Origin: Aureimonas flava
GTDB taxonomy: Bacteria > Pseudomonadota > Alphaproteobacteria > Rhizobiales > Rhizobiaceae
Assembly (NCBI RefSeq): GCF_003583935.1
Contig: NZ_QYRN01000005.1
Span: forward strand, 62,001-126,000
DNA length: 64,000 nt
Direction: 5' to 3'
Below are positions 38,116 to 48,029 of this stretch, piece by piece. The notes beneath the pieces are model-generated. The model saw only the letters and a program-made list of their open reading frames with translations. It was not told the origin of the DNA and did not search any database. Position 1 is the stretch's first letter, and every line of letters starts with the position of its first letter. Position numbers and translations under genes: made by a program.

Positions 38116-41100
38116 ATGAGCGATACGAAATCCGGCGACGACAAGACGCTGAGCGTCAACCCGAAGAAGACCCTGTCCCTCAAGCCGAGCGGCAACGTCC
38201 CGCAGTCGGTGGTGCGGCAGAACTTCTCGCACGGGCGGACCAAGAGCGTCGTCGTGGAGACCAAGAAGCGCAAGTTCTCGGTCCCCGGCGAGACGGCGAA
38301 GGACGCGCCCGCGGCGGTGGAGCCGGCAGCGGCACCCCCGGCGGCGCCCGCCGCGCCCGCGCGCCCGGCCCTGACCCCCGCCCAGATGGCGGCGCTGGAG
38401 CATGCGGCCAAGAACCCGCAGGCACCGGTCGCGCCCGATCGCCCCGCCGCACCGGCCCCGACGCCCGAGGCCGAGGCCGCGCCGGTGGCCCCGGTCGCCG
38501 AGGCCGCGCCCGCTGCGGCCGCCGCGCCCACGGCTCCGGCGGCAGAAGCCGCGCCGGCCGAACCCGTCGCCGAGACGCCGGCCGCGCCCGCCGCCGCGTC
38601 CGAAGCCCCCTCGACCCCTCCCGTTTCCGAGTCACCGAAGCCTTCCTTGAGCGAAACCGCCAAACCCGCCGCCGTCGCGGCCCCGTCCCCGGCGACCCCG
38701 TCCGCGCCGCGCGCCGCCCAGCCGACGCCGCCGCGCGCCGCTGCCGGCAGCCCGGCCGGCGCCCAGCGTCCGGGCCAGCCGGCGCGTCCCGGCTATGCCG
38801 GCTCGCCGTCCGGCCGCCCCGGCGCGGGGCCCCAGCGCCCCGGCCAGCCGAACCGTCCGGGGCAGCCCGGCGGTCGTGACGAGCGTCGCGGGCCGACGCC
38901 GGCCGCCGCCGCCCCCGGCGCGCGCCAGCCGCGCGGCGCCGTTCTGTCGGACCTGTCGTCCAAGGAGATGGACGCGCGTCGGCGTGCGCTCATCCTCGCC
39001 CAGCAGCGCGAAGCCGAAGACCGTCGCCTGTTCCAGATCGAGGAGGCGCGCCGCATCGCCGAGGACGAGCGGCGCCGTGCGGAGCGCGAGGAGTCCGAGC
39101 GCCGTCAGGCCGAGGAGGCCGCGCGTCTCGAGCTCGAGGCCGCCGCCCGCCGCAAGGCCGAGGAGGATGCGGCCCGCCGCGCCGCCAACAAGCCCGTCGC
39201 GCGCACCGGCGGTAAGGCCGGGGCCGATGTGATCCCCGGCCCGCCGCCGGTGGACGACGGCCTGGGTCTGCGCCCCGCCGGCCGCACGGACCTGACCAAG
39301 AAGACGCGCGCCGACGACGAGGACGATCGCCGTCGTCCGGGCGCGGCCCGTGGCCCGGCGCGCGGCCCGGCGGCGGACGCCGCCAAGCCGACCCGTGCGC
39401 GCGTCGGCGACGACCGCCGCGGCGCCGGCCGCGTCAATGTCGAGCGTGCGCTGTCCGACGAGGACGCGCGCGGACGCTCCCTGTCGTCGATGCGTCGGCG
39501 CCAGGAGAAGTTCAAGCGCTCGCAGCAGCACCAGACCCGCGAGAAGATTGCCCGCGAAGTGATTATCCCCGAGACCATCACCATCCAGGAACTCGCCAAC
39601 CGCATGTCGGAGCGGGCCGTGGACGTCATCAAGTTCCTGATGGCGCAGGGCCAGATGATGAAGCCGGGCGACGTGATCGACGCCGACCTCGCCGAGATCA
39701 TCGCCTCCGAGTTCGGCCACACGGTCCGCCGCGTGGCGGAATCGGACGTCGAGACCGGCATCTTCGACGTCGCCAGCGACCCCGAGAAGCTGGTGTCGCG
39801 GCCGCCGGTCGTGACGATCATGGGCCATGTCGACCACGGCAAGACCTCGCTCCTCGACGCGATCCGCAAGACCAACGTCGTGTCCGGCGAAGCCGGCGGC
39901 ATCACGCAGCACATCGGCGCCTACCAGGTCGAGCAGAACGGCCAGAAGATCTCGTTCATCGATACGCCGGGCCACGCGGCCTTCACCGCGATGCGCGCCC
40001 GCGGCGCCCAGGCGACCGACATCGCGATCCTCGTGGTGGCGGCCGACGACTCGGTAATGCCGCAGACGATCGAATCGATCAGCCATGCCAAGGCGGCGGG
40101 CGTTCCGATCATCGTGGCGATCAACAAGATCGACCGTCCGGCGGCCGACGCCCAGAAGGTGCGCACGCAGCTCCTCCAGCACGAGGTCTTCGTGGAATCG
40201 ATGGGCGGCGAGGTGCTGGACGTCGAAGTGTCGGCCAAGGTCGGCACCAATCTCGACAAGCTGCTCGAGGCGATCCTGCTCCAGGCCGAGATCCTGGACC
40301 TCAAGGCGGACCCCGAGCGCACCGCCGAGGGCGTCGTGATCGAGGCCCAGCTCGACCGCGGCCGCGGTCCGGTCGCGACCGCGCTGGTCCAGGCCGGCAC
40401 GCTGCACACGGGCGACATCGTGGTGGCCGGCGACCAGTGGGGCCGCGTGCGCGCGCTGGTCAACGACCAGGGCAAGCAGCTCAAGGAAGCCGGTCCGTCC
40501 ATGCCCGTCGAGATCCTCGGCATGCAGGGCACGCCGCTCGCCGGCGACCGCTTCGCGGTGGTCAAGGACGAGTCGCAGGCCCGCGAGATCACCGAGTACC
40601 GTCAGCGCCTGACGCGCGAGAAGGCCGTGGCCAAGTCCGCCGGCCAGCGCGGCTCGCTCGAGCAGATGATGACCCAGCTCCAGTCCTCGGGGCTCAAGAC
40701 CTTCCCGCTGCTCATCAAGGGCGACGTGCAGGGCTCGGTCGAGGCCATCGGCGCGGCGCTGGACAAGCTCGGCACCGACGAGGTGCAGGCGCGCATCGTC
40801 CATTCGGGTGCGGGCGCGATCACCGAGTCCGACATCCAGCTCGCGGCGACCTCGAACGCGGCCATCATCGGCTTCAACGTGCGCGCCAACGCCCAGGCCC
40901 GCCAGCTCGCCGAGCGCGAGGGGATCGAGATCCGCTACTACAACATCATCTACGACCTCGTGGATGACGTGAAGCAGGCGATGTCGGGCCTCCTGTCGCC
41001 CGAGCGGCGCGAGACGTTCCTCGGCAATGCCGAGATCCTGGAGGTGTTCCACATCACCAAGATCGGCAAGGTCGCGGGCTGCCGCGTCACGGAAGGCAAG

Positions 41101-41307
41101 GTCGAGCGCGGGGCCGGCGTGCGCCTCATCCGCGACGGCGTCGTCATCCACGAGGGCACGCTCAAGACGCTCAAGCGCTTCAAGGACGAAGTCGCCGAGG
41201 TGCCGGGCGGCCAGGAGTGCGGCATGGCCTTCCAGAACTACGAGGATATCCGCCAGGGCGATATCATCGAGAACTTCCGCGTGGAGCATATCGCGCGCAC
41301 GCTCTAA
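38116..41307 (+). CDS. infB: Translation initiation factor IF-2
   Basis: 1063-residue GTPase that brings initiator tRNA to the 30S subunit. The first 500 residues are a low-complexity Ala/Pro-rich and then Arg/Glu-rich coiled region, long even for alphaproteobacteria. The GTPase has G1 GHVDHGKTS (about 570), G3 DTPGHAAF and G4 NKID. Then come the domain II barrel, IF2 domain III and the C-terminal tRNA-binding domain IV ([23 protein letters not shown]). It starts at ATG 38116 behind AGGAAG. Confidence 0.97.
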   Translation: MSDTKSGDDKTLSVNPKKTLSLKPSGNVPQSVVRQNFSHGRTKSVVVETKKRKFSVPGETAKDAPAAVEPAAAPPAAPAAPARPALTPAQMAALEHAAKNPQAPVAPDRPAAPAPTPEAEAAPVAPVAEAAPAAAAAPTAPAAEAAPAEPVAETPAAPAAASEAPSTPPVSESPKPSLSETAKPAAVAAPSPATPSAPRAAQPTPPRAAAGSPAGAQRPGQPARPGYAGSPSGRPGAGPQRPGQPNRPGQPGGRDERRGPTPAAAAPGARQPRGAVLSDLSSKEMDARRRALILAQQREAEDRRLFQIEEARRIAEDERRRAEREESERRQAEEAARLELEAAARRKAEEDAARRAANKPVARTGGKAGADVIPGPPPVDDGLGLRPAGRTDLTKKTRADDEDDRRRPGAARGPARGPAADAAKPTRARVGDDRRGAGRVNVERALSDEDARGRSLSSMRRRQEKFKRSQQHQTREKIAREVIIPETITIQELANRMSERAVDVIKFLMAQGQMMKPGDVIDADLAEIIASEFGHTVRRVAESDVETGIFDVASDPEKLVSRPPVVTIMGHVDHGKTSLLDAIRKTNVVSGEAGGITQHIGAYQVEQNGQKISFIDTPGHAAFTAMRARGAQATDIAILVVAADDSVMPQTIESISHAKAAGVPIIVAINKIDRPAADAQKVRTQLLQHEVFVESMGGEVLDVEVSAKVGTNLDKLLEAILLQAEILDLKADPERTAEGVVIEAQLDRGRGPVATALVQAGTLHTGDIVVAGDQWGRVRALVNDQGKQLKEAGPSMPVEILGMQGTPLAGDRFAVVKDESQAREITEYRQRLTREKAVAKSAGQRGSLEQMMTQLQSSGLKTFPLLIKGDVQGSVEAIGAALDKLGTDEVQARIVHSGAGAITESDIQLAATSNAAIIGFNVRANAQARQLAEREGIEIRYYNIIYDLVDDVKQAMSGLLSPERRETFLGNAEILEVFHITKIGKVAGCRVTEGKVERGAGVRLIRDGVVIHEGTLKTLKRFKDEVAEVPGGQECGMAFQNYEDIRQGDIIENFRVEHIARTL

Positions 41308-41315
41308 TCCTCGAC

Positions 41316-41332
41316 GGGGCCGGACCGGCCCC
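41316..41332. other. Short palindromic hairpin after infB
   Basis: GGGGCCGG-A-CCGGCCCC, nine bases after the infB stop. No U-tract follows. The one-base loop means that the inner pairs would open. Confidence 0.35.
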
Positions 41333-41346
41333 TTCACCGGACGCGA

Positions 41347-41378
41347 TGCAAAGCCCGGCGGCGACGCCGGGCTTTGCA
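41347..41378 (+). other. Very stable GNRA-loop hairpin between infB and rbfA
   Basis: TGCAAAGCCCGGCG (41347-41360) pairs perfectly over 14 bp with CGCCGGGCTTTGCA (41365-41378) around a GCGA tetraloop. No U-tract follows, so an mRNA stability or processing role is likelier than termination. Confidence 0.6.
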
Positions 41379-41427
41379 GTTGCGCCCGCCCCCGAGGACC
41401 ACGCCGCGCGGCCAGGAGCAACCCGCC

Positions 41428-41844
41428 ATGCCCAAGCATTCCAACAGCCCCAAAGGCCCGTCGCAGCGCCAGCTTTCCGTCGGCGAGAAGGTGCGCCACG
41501 CGCTGACCGAGATCCTGCAGCGGCGAGAGATCATCGACCCGCTCCTCGAAAACGCCGTGATCAGCGTGACGGAAGTGCGCATGAGCCCCGACCTCAAGCT
41601 CGCCACCGCGTATGTCACGGTGTTCGGACAGGAGGACATGGACCCGTTCATCCGGGCGCTGAACGCCCATGCGCGCTTCCTGCGCGGGCGACTGACGCCG
41701 GCGCTCAGGCAGATGAAGTACATGCCGGAGATCCGCTTCCGGCAGGACGACAGTTTCGACAACTACGCCCGGATCGACGCGCTGCTGCGCTCGCCGGAGG
41801 TCCTGCGCGACACGCAGGGGACGGCAGACGAGGAAGACAACTGA
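41428..41844 (+). CDS. rbfA: RbfA, 30S ribosome-binding factor
   Basis: 138-residue KH-like cold-shock ribosome maturation factor acting on the 16S 5' helix. The core is [21 protein letters not shown], then [22 protein letters not shown] and the family motif [22 protein letters not shown] 41428 is preceded by AGGAG at about ten bases. Its stop overlaps the truB start (TGATG). Confidence 0.95.
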   Translation: MPKHSNSPKGPSQRQLSVGEKVRHALTEILQRREIIDPLLENAVISVTEVRMSPDLKLATAYVTVFGQEDMDPFIRALNAHARFLRGRLTPALRQMKYMPEIRFRQDDSFDNYARIDALLRSPEVLRDTQGTADEEDN

Positions 41845-42830
41845 TGGCACGTCGCGGCAAGAAGCCGAAGGGGCGCCCAATCTCCGGCTGGGTGATCTTC
41901 GACAAGCCGAAGGGCATGGGGTCCACGGAGGCCGTGTCCAAGATCAAGTGGCTGTATTTCGCGCAGAAGGCGGGCCATGCCGGCACGCTTGACCCGCTGG
42001 CGTCCGGCATGCTGCCGATCGCGCTGGGCGACGCGACCAAGACCGTCCCCTTCGTGATGGACGGGCGAAAGACCTATCGGTTCACTGTCTCATGGGGCGC
42101 CGAGACGACGACGGACGACACGGAAGGCCCGGTCACCAACGCCTCCGACCGCCGCCCGGCGCGCGCCGACATCGAGGCGCTGCTGCCCAACTACACCGGC
42201 GAGATCAGCCAGGTGCCGCCCGCCTTCTCGGCGATCAAGATCGAGGGCGAGCGCGCCTACGACCTGGCGCGCGCGGGCGAGACGGTGGAGATCGCCGCCC
42301 GCACGGTCACCGTGCACCGGCTTTGGATCTCGGACATGCCCGACAGCGCCGCCACGACCTTCGAGGCCGAGTGCGGCAAGGGCACCTACGTGCGCGCCAT
42401 CGCGCGCGACCTCGGCCGCGACCTCGGCTGCTTCGGCCACATCACCGAGCTGCGGCGCGTGCGCGTCGGCTCGTTCGACGAGGACGACATGGTCACCCTC
42501 GACGAGCTGATGGACGCCGCCGAGGAGGGCCTGGAGGAACTGGCGCCGGAGGCCGTGGAGGCGGGCGCGCGCGCGCGCATCACCGACTTCACCGCGCTGG
42601 ACGAGATGGTGCTCGACGCGGCCACGGCGCTCGGCGAGCTCTACGAGGTAGCGCTCACCGACGACCAGACCGGACGGGTCCTGTCGGGCAACCCGGTCCT
42701 CCTGCGCGGGCGCGACGCGCCGGCTTTCTGCGACGAGGCCTATGCCACGGGGCAGGGGCGGCTGGTCGCGATCGGCTCGATCGACCAGGGCTCGTTCCAC
42801 CCCAAACGCGTCTTCGGCGGGCGCGGCTGA
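41844..42830 (+). CDS. truB: TruB, tRNA pseudouridine-55 synthase
   Basis: 328-residue pseudouridine synthase for the tRNA T-loop. The catalytic Asp50 lies in [12 protein letters not shown]. The other motifs are [34 protein letters not shown] and [19 protein letters not shown]. The C-terminal part carries the extra alphaproteobacterial extension after residue 240. It starts at ATG 41844, overlapping the rbfA stop by one base. Confidence 0.96.
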   Translation: MARRGKKPKGRPISGWVIFDKPKGMGSTEAVSKIKWLYFAQKAGHAGTLDPLASGMLPIALGDATKTVPFVMDGRKTYRFTVSWGAETTTDDTEGPVTNASDRRPARADIEALLPNYTGEISQVPPAFSAIKIEGERAYDLARAGETVEIAARTVTVHRLWISDMPDSAATTFEAECGKGTYVRAIARDLGRDLGCFGHITELRRVRVGSFDEDDMVTLDELMDAAEEGLEELAPEAVEAGARARITDFTALDEMVLDAATALGELYEVALTDDQTGRVLSGNPVLLRGRDAPAFCDEAYATGQGRLVAIGSIDQGSFHPKRVFGGRG

Positions 42831-42851
42831 CGGGCCGCGGCCGTTCCGGGC

Positions 42852-42880
42852 TGGCAATCGCCCGGGAATGCGCCTATACG
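42852..42880 (+). promoter_or_regulatory. rpsO promoter
   Basis: TGGCAA (42852-42857), 17 bases, TATACG (42875-42880), the same -10 as the rimP promoter. The leader of about 100 bases before rpsO is a plausible place for S15 feedback but shows no motif I can name. Confidence 0.5.
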
Positions 42881-42989
42881 AACCCCCGCATGCCCGGTTT
42901 CGCGATCGGGCGGGCCTCGTGGCCCTGGCTGGACGACATCCCGGCTAGGGCGTCCCAACCCTCCGTTTTTTCCAAGAAAGGGATATCCG

Positions 42990-43259
42990 ATGTCGATCAC
43001 GCTCGAGCGCAAAGCCGAACTCATGAAGGAATACGCGACCAAGGAAGGCGACACCGGTTCGCCCGAGGTGCAGGTCGCCCTTCTGTCGGAGCGCATCGCC
43101 AACCTGACCGAACACTTCAAGGGCCACAAGAAGGACAACCACTCGCGCCGTGGCCTTCTCAAGATGGTGTCCCAGCGTCGCCGCCTCCTCGACTATCTGA
43201 AGGAGCGCGAGGAAGAGCGCTACACCGCGCTGATCGGCCGTCTCGGCCTGCGTCGCTAA
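42990..43259 (+). CDS. rpsO: 30S ribosomal protein S15
   Basis: 89-residue primary 16S-binding protein, full length ([20 protein letters not shown] through LIGRLGLRR) with the conserved [16 protein letters not shown] and [23 protein letters not shown] 42990 follows an AAGGGAT Shine-Dalgarno. rpsO-pnp order is almost universal in Proteobacteria. Confidence 0.98.
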   Translation: MSITLERKAELMKEYATKEGDTGSPEVQVALLSERIANLTEHFKGHKKDNHSRRGLLKMVSQRRRLLDYLKEREEERYTALIGRLGLRR

Positions 43260-43584
43260 GCAAGACCTTCGCCGCGGCGCCCGGAAGCTTCCCGGCGCCG
43301 CGTCCCGCATTCCGACCCAGCTTCTCCCGCCCCGGCGGGGAAAGCCTGTCCCGGCCGGCGGCCTTCCGAAAGGTCCCGAGCCCGAGAGCCGAACGCTCAT
43401 GGGGCAGGATTGCCGGACGCTTCCCGGCATGATCCCGACGGCTCCGCCCGGAGGGAACCCATCGTGCCCGAGCGCCGCCGACGAACGGCCGCGCCTCGCC
43501 CGGAAGCCTCCCGCCGTCTTGCCCATGCGCGTTTTTCCGAAAGCCGGCCGCGACGCTTCGCGGCCAAGCCATGAGGCACACCGC
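43260..43584 (+). promoter_or_regulatory. rpsO-pnp intergenic leader
   Basis: This 325-base stretch holds no convincing gene. It contains a strong hairpin at 43273-43302 and further GC-rich inverted segments. In E. coli the equivalent pnp leader folds into a stem cut by RNase III and used for PNPase autoregulation; the same use here is inferred. Confidence 0.5.
43273..43302 (+). other. Near-perfect 30-base palindrome after rpsO
   Basis: CGCGGCGCC-C-GGAAG / CTTCC-C-GGCGCCGCG: 14 of 15 pairs possible, with one C-C mismatch. It begins 14 bases after the rpsO stop and lacks a U-tract. A candidate RNase III site or weak terminator. Confidence 0.55.
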
Positions 43585-45723
43585 ATGTTCAATACCCACA
43601 AGGTCGAGATCGAATGGGCCGGCCGCACGCTGACCCTGGAGACCGGCAAGATCGCCCGCCAGGCGGACGGCGCCGTGCTCGCCACCTACGGCGAGACCGC
43701 CGTGCTCGCCACGGTCGTCTCGGCGAAGGCGCCGAAGCCCGGCTTCGACTTCTTCCCGCTGACCGTCAACTACCAGGAAAAGGCCTTCGCGGCCGGCAAG
43801 ATCCCCGGCGGCTACTTCAAGCGCGAGGGTCGGCCTTCCGAGAAGGAGACGCTGGTCTCGCGTCTCATCGACCGTCCGATCCGCCCGCTCTTCGCGGACG
43901 GCTACAAGAACGACACGCAGGTCGTCGTCACGGTGCTCCAGCATGACCTGGAGAACGATCCCGACGTCCTGGCGATGGTGGCCGCCTCGGCCGCGCTGAC
44001 CCTGTCGGGCGTGCCCTTCATGGGCCCGATCGGCGGCGCGCGCGTCGGCTACATCGATGGCGCCTACAAGCTGAACCCGCATGTCGACGAGATGGCCGAG
44101 TCCAAGCTCGACCTCGTGGTCGCCGGCACGCAGGACGCCGTGCTCATGGTCGAGTCCGAGGCGCGCGAGCTGGACGAGGAGACCATGCTCGGCGCCGTGA
44201 TGTTCGGCCACCAGGGGTTCCAGCCGGTGATCGAGGCGATCGTCAAGCTCGCCGAACACGCCGCCAAGGAGCCGCGCGACCACAACGCGCCGGACCATTC
44301 GGCGCTGGAGGGCGAGATGCTCTCGATCGCCGAGGGCGAGCTGCGCGAGGCCTACAAGAACACCGACAAGCAGGCGCGCTACGCGGCCGTCGACAAGGTG
44401 AAGGCCAAGGTCGTCGCCCACTTCCTGCCGGAGGGCGCGACCGAGACCAAGTACACGAAGGAAGAGGTCGGGGCGGTCTTCAAGGAACTCCAGGCCAAGA
44501 TCGTGCGCTGGAACATCCTCGACACCAAGAGCCGCATCGACGGGCGCGACCTGTCCACCGTGCGCGCCATCGTGGCCGAGGCCGGCATCCTGCCGCGCAC
44601 CCATGGCTCGGCGCTGTTCACGCGCGGCGAGACGCAGGCGCTGGTCGTCGCCACGCTCGGCACCGGCGAGGACGAGCAGTATGTCGACTCGCTGACCGGC
44701 ACCTACAAGGAGACCTTCCTCCTCCACTACAACTTCCCGCCCTACTCGGTGGGCGAGACGGGCCGCATGGGCTCGCCGGGCCGTCGCGAGATCGGCCACG
44801 GCAAGCTCGCCTGGCGCGCCATCCGCCCGATGCTGCCGGCCAAGGAAGCCTTCCCCTACACGATCCGCGCCGTGTCCGAGGTGACCGAGTCCAACGGCTC
44901 GTCCTCGATGGCGACCGTGTGCGGCACCTCGCTGGCTCTGATGGACGCCGGCGTGCCGCTGCAGCGTCCGGTGGCGGGCATCGCCATGGGCCTCATCCTC
45001 GAGGGCGAGCGCTTCGCGGTCCTGTCCGACATCCTGGGCGACGAGGACCACCTCGGCGACATGGACTTCAAGGTGGCCGGCACCGACCGGGGCATCACCT
45101 CGCTGCAGATGGACATCAAGATCCAGGGCATCACCGAGGAGATCATGAAGATCGCCCTCGAGCAGGCCAAGGGCGGTCGCGAGCACATCCTCGCCGAGAT
45201 GAACAAAGCGCTGGGTTCGGCCCGCGCCGAGCTCGGCGAGTTCGCCCCGCGCATCGAGGTCATGCAGATCCCGACCGACAAGATCCGCGACGTGATCGGC
45301 TCGGGCGGCAAGGTGATCCGCGAGATCGTCGAGAAGACCGGCGCCAAGATCAACATCGAGGACGACGGCACCGTGAAGATCGCCTCGTCGTCGGCCAAGG
45401 AGATCGAGGCCGCCAAGAAGTGGATCCACTCCATCGTGGCGGAGCCGGAAGTCGGCGAGATCTACGAGGGCACGGTGGTGAAGTGCGTCGAGTTCGGCGC
45501 CTTCGTGAACTTCTTCGGCTCGCGCGACGGCCTCGTGCACATCTCGCAGCTCGCCGCCGACCGCGTCCAGAAGACGCAGGACATCGTCAAGGAAGGCCAG
45601 AAGGTCTGGGTCAAGCTGATGGGCTTCGACGAGCGCGGCAAGGTGCGCCTGTCCATGAAGGTCGTCGATCAGGCCACGGGCGAAGAGCTCAAGAAGGCCG
45701 CCAAGGAGGAGGACGCGGAGTAA
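43585..45723 (+). CDS. pnp: Polynucleotide phosphorylase
   Basis: 712-residue exoribonuclease and degradosome component. There are two RNase PH domains (the second with [23 protein letters not shown] and [13 protein letters not shown]), the KH domain ([20 protein letters not shown]) and the S1 domain ([31 protein letters not shown]). The start at ATG 43585 gives the conserved [15 protein letters not shown]-terminus with GAGG eight bases before it. A strong terminator follows. Confidence 0.98.
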   Translation: MFNTHKVEIEWAGRTLTLETGKIARQADGAVLATYGETAVLATVVSAKAPKPGFDFFPLTVNYQEKAFAAGKIPGGYFKREGRPSEKETLVSRLIDRPIRPLFADGYKNDTQVVVTVLQHDLENDPDVLAMVAASAALTLSGVPFMGPIGGARVGYIDGAYKLNPHVDEMAESKLDLVVAGTQDAVLMVESEARELDEETMLGAVMFGHQGFQPVIEAIVKLAEHAAKEPRDHNAPDHSALEGEMLSIAEGELREAYKNTDKQARYAAVDKVKAKVVAHFLPEGATETKYTKEEVGAVFKELQAKIVRWNILDTKSRIDGRDLSTVRAIVAEAGILPRTHGSALFTRGETQALVVATLGTGEDEQYVDSLTGTYKETFLLHYNFPPYSVGETGRMGSPGRREIGHGKLAWRAIRPMLPAKEAFPYTIRAVSEVTESNGSSSMATVCGTSLALMDAGVPLQRPVAGIAMGLILEGERFAVLSDILGDEDHLGDMDFKVAGTDRGITSLQMDIKIQGITEEIMKIALEQAKGGREHILAEMNKALGSARAELGEFAPRIEVMQIPTDKIRDVIGSGGKVIREIVEKTGAKINIEDDGTVKIASSSAKEIEAAKKWIHSIVAEPEVGEIYEGTVVKCVEFGAFVNFFGSRDGLVHISQLAADRVQKTQDIVKEGQKVWVKLMGFDERGKVRLSMKVVDQATGEELKKAAKEEDAE

Positions 45724-45750
45724 TCCGTCGATCCCTCGCGACAAGACAAA

Positions 45751-45782
45751 GGGGGCGGCCCAACAGGCCGCCCCCTTTTTTT
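45751..45782 (+). terminator. Intrinsic terminator after pnp
   Basis: GGGGGCGGCC-CAACA-GGCCGCCCCC with seven T. The A-rich 5' flank (CAAAG) gives some T on the other strand, so it may also serve the facing ohr gene. Confidence 0.92.
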
Positions 45783-45803
45783 CGTGTCCTGGTCGGAGCC
45801 GGT

Positions 45804-46232
45804 TCAGGCGATGGTCAGGCCGACCGCGACATTGTCGCGCGTGGCGTTGGAATAGGGGCAGACCTGATGGGCGGTGTCGACCAGCTTCTGCGCGTCGGCG
45901 CGCTCGACGCCCGGCAGCGAGATGGTGAGGTCGGCGGTGATGCCATAGCCGCCCTCCGAACGCGGGCCGAAGCCGATCTCGGCGGTGACGGTCGCCTCGG
46001 CCGGAACCTTGACGCCGACCTTCGACGAGACGGCGCGCATGGCGCCCAGGAAGCAGGCGGAATAGCCGGCCGCGAAGAGCTTCTCGGGATCGGCGCCGAC
46101 GCCGCCGGGACCGCCCATCTCCTTGGGAACCACGAGCTTGACGTCGACCGCGCCGTCCTCGGAGCGGGTGTGGCCGTCGCGGCCGCCGCCGGAGGCGGTG
46201 GCGCGGGTCTTGTAGATCGGATCGACGGGCAT
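45804..46232 (-). CDS. ohr: Ohr, organic hydroperoxide resistance protein
   Basis: 142-residue thiol peroxidase that reduces organic hydroperoxides with lipoyl/thiol reductants. The catalytic Cys60 (GYSACFLGAM) and Cys125 (HQVCPYSNATRDN) are both present. It starts at ATG 46232 with AGGAGA upstream. It is divergent from its repressor ohrR, with a palindrome placed over each start region. Confidence 0.95.
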   Translation of the reverse strand: MPVDPIYKTRATASGGGRDGHTRSEDGAVDVKLVVPKEMGGPGGVGADPEKLFAAGYSACFLGAMRAVSSKVGVKVPAEATVTAEIGFGPRSEGGYGITADLTISLPGVERADAQKLVDTAHQVCPYSNATRDNVAVGLTIA

Positions 46233-46260
46233 GGGCGGTGCTCTCCTAAAGCGATTGATT

Positions 46261-46274
46261 ATTATCGCGATAAC
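46261..46274. promoter_or_regulatory. OhrR operator, ohr side
   Basis: On the minus strand this reads GTTATCGCGATAAT, with a perfect TTATCGCGATAA core (46262-46273). It overlaps a GATAAT that could be the ohr -10. Confidence 0.65.
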
Positions 46275-46310
46275 GAAATACCGACCGATGGGATGCCTGT
46301 CCAGCAAAAA

Positions 46311-46324
46311 GTTATCGTGATAAT
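46311..46324. promoter_or_regulatory. OhrR operator, ohrR side
   Basis: GTTATCGTGATAAT differs by one base from the ohr-side site and lies in the opposite orientation, 50 bases away centre to centre. It overlaps a possible ohrR -10 (GATAAT, 46319-46324), so repression and autoregulation are expected. Confidence 0.65.
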
Positions 46325-46351
46325 GAGTGGCGACCCGACCGGGAGTTTCCG

Positions 46352-46822
46352 ATGACGCGCGCGACCGTGCCGCTGCCCCTCGACGACCATCTCTGCTTCG
46401 CCCTCTACGGCGCATCCATGGCCATCGGGCGCCTCTACAAGCCGATCCTGGACGGCTGGGGCATCACCTATCCGCAGTATCTGGCGCTCGCCGCGCTCTG
46501 GGAGGCCGATGCGCAGCACGTGGGCGCGCTGGCGGAGCGGCTGGCGCTGGAGCCCAGCACAGTGACGCCCCTGCTGACGCGCCTTGCGGCGGCGGGCTTC
46601 GTGACGCGCGAGCGCGACCCGGCGGACGGGCGGCAGGTGATCGTGCGGCTGACGGAGGCGGGACGGGCGCTTCAGGACCGCAGCGGATGCCTCGGCGATG
46701 CGCTGGTCGCCGTGGCCGGCCTGAGCCTGGACGAGCTTCGGCGGATGACGGCGGTCGCGCGCAGGCTGCGCGACGCCGTGGCGAGCCGGGACGCCGGCGA
46801 ACCGGCAAGGTCCCGACCCTGA
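46352..46822 (+). CDS. ohrR: OhrR, MarR-family organic peroxide sensor
   Basis: 156-residue winged-helix repressor. The reactive Cys15 (LDDHLCFALY) is in the position typical of OhrR. Cys113 could be the partner of a two-Cys mechanism as in Xanthomonas OhrR. The wHTH is VGALAERLALEPSTVTPLLTRLAAAGFVTRERDPADGRQ. It starts at ATG 46352 with GGGAG upstream. It releases the operators at 46261-46324 on oxidation by organic peroxides. Confidence 0.92.
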   Translation: MTRATVPLPLDDHLCFALYGASMAIGRLYKPILDGWGITYPQYLALAALWEADAQHVGALAERLALEPSTVTPLLTRLAAAGFVTRERDPADGRQVIVRLTEAGRALQDRSGCLGDALVAVAGLSLDELRRMTAVARRLRDAVASRDAGEPARSRP

Positions 46823-46826
46823 CCCG

Positions 46827-47879
46827 TCAGGGCGCGGGGTTGCCGAAACGCTGGTGCAGCGCGTCCACGGCGTCCTGCATGGCGGGCGTCCAAACCACCG
46901 CGTCGGCGTCGAGGCATTCGTCGAGCTGGGTGATCGTGGTCGCGCCGATGATGGCGGCGGCGACGAAGGGCTGCGCCAGCACGAAGGCGTTGGCGAAGGT
47001 GGCCGGAGCGAGGCCGAAGTCGCGGGCCAGCGCGACATAGGCGTCCACGGCCTCGGCGGTGCCGGGCTTCTCGTAGCGCTGGAGCCGGTCGAAGAGCTGC
47101 TTGCGCGAGCCGGTGGGCAGGGCGCCGCCGGCATACTTTCCGGTCAGGTATCCCTGCGCGAGCGGCGAATAGGCGAGGAGACCGACATCCTCGCGCGCCG
47201 CGATCTCCGCCTGTGCCGTCTCGAAGGTGCGGTTCAGGAGGTTGTAGGCGTTCTGGACGCTCGCCATGCGGGGCGCGACGCCGGTCTCGGCGAGGGACAG
47301 CCAGCGCATCGTGCCCCAGGCGCTCTCGTTGGACAGGCCGGCGTGGCGGATCTTGCCGTCCCGGACGAGGTCCGCGAAGACCTCAGCCGTCTCGGCGATC
47401 GCCACCTCGTCGGCCACAGGGTCCGGCGCGGTCCAGCGCGTGGGCACCGAGCCGAAGCCGGCCGTGGGGCGGTCCGGCCAGTGGATCTGGTAGAGGTCGA
47501 TGCAGTCCGTGCCGAGCCGCCGCAGGGAGCCCTCCACCGCTTCCAGCACGTTGCGCCGGTCGAGACGCGGCTCGGATCCGTCGCGCCGGAACCAGGTCAT
47601 CGCCGAGCGGCCCACGACCTTGGTCGCGACCACCATCCGATCGCGGTTCCCCCGGGCCCGGAGCCACGAGCCGACGAAGCTCTCCGTGCGCCCCTGCGTC
47701 TCCGCCTTGGGCGGAATCGGATAGAGCTCGGCCGCATCCAGGAAGTTGACGCCGCGCTCCGCCGCGCGGTCGAGCTGGGCGTGGGCCTCGGCCTCGCTGT
47801 TCTGCTCGCCGAAGGTCATGGTGCCGAGGCAGATCCGGCTGACGCGCAGATCCGTGCGCCCGAGCGGTCGTTGCTGCAT
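46827..47879 (-). CDS. Aldo/keto reductase, Tas-like
   Basis: 350-residue NADP(H)-dependent TIM-barrel reductase. The catalytic tetrad is visible: Asp in FLDAAE, Tyr in ELYPIPP, Lys in VVATKVVG and His in YQIHWPDR. ELYPIPPKAETQGRTE and the long GSVPTRWTAPDPV insert are typical of the E. coli Tas group. The substrate is unknown. It starts at ATG 47879 behind AAGGAC. Its end is only four bases from the ohrR stop, facing it. Confidence 0.88.
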   Translation of the reverse strand: MQQRPLGRTDLRVSRICLGTMTFGEQNSEAEAHAQLDRAAERGVNFLDAAELYPIPPKAETQGRTESFVGSWLRARGNRDRMVVATKVVGRSAMTWFRRDGSEPRLDRRNVLEAVEGSLRRLGTDCIDLYQIHWPDRPTAGFGSVPTRWTAPDPVADEVAIAETAEVFADLVRDGKIRHAGLSNESAWGTMRWLSLAETGVAPRMASVQNAYNLLNRTFETAQAEIAAREDVGLLAYSPLAQGYLTGKYAGGALPTGSRKQLFDRLQRYEKPGTAEAVDAYVALARDFGLAPATFANAFVLAQPFVAAAIIGATTITQLDECLDADAVVWTPAMQDAVDALHQRFGNPAP

Positions 47880-48029
47880 GGAAGGTCCTTGGGGGATCCG
47901 TGGATGGGAAGGGAGGCGGGAGCCCTCCTTACGCGCGCCGGGCGCCTGCCGCAACGCGGCATGCGCGTCATCGCCTCCTCATGCGCCTGCGCTAGATGCG
48001 GTGCCGAACCCCAGCAGACCGGAGCCGAC

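Noticed and set aside
38632-41880. A 1082-codon frame antisense to infB
   Set aside because: His/Leu/Arg/Asp-rich composition typical of a mirror frame of a GC-rich gene; no domain and no Shine-Dalgarno. infB is unambiguous.
43159-45744. A long frame antisense to pnp and its leader
   Set aside because: Same mirror-frame composition (HLD/LVD repeats) and no motif; pnp is certain on the other strand.
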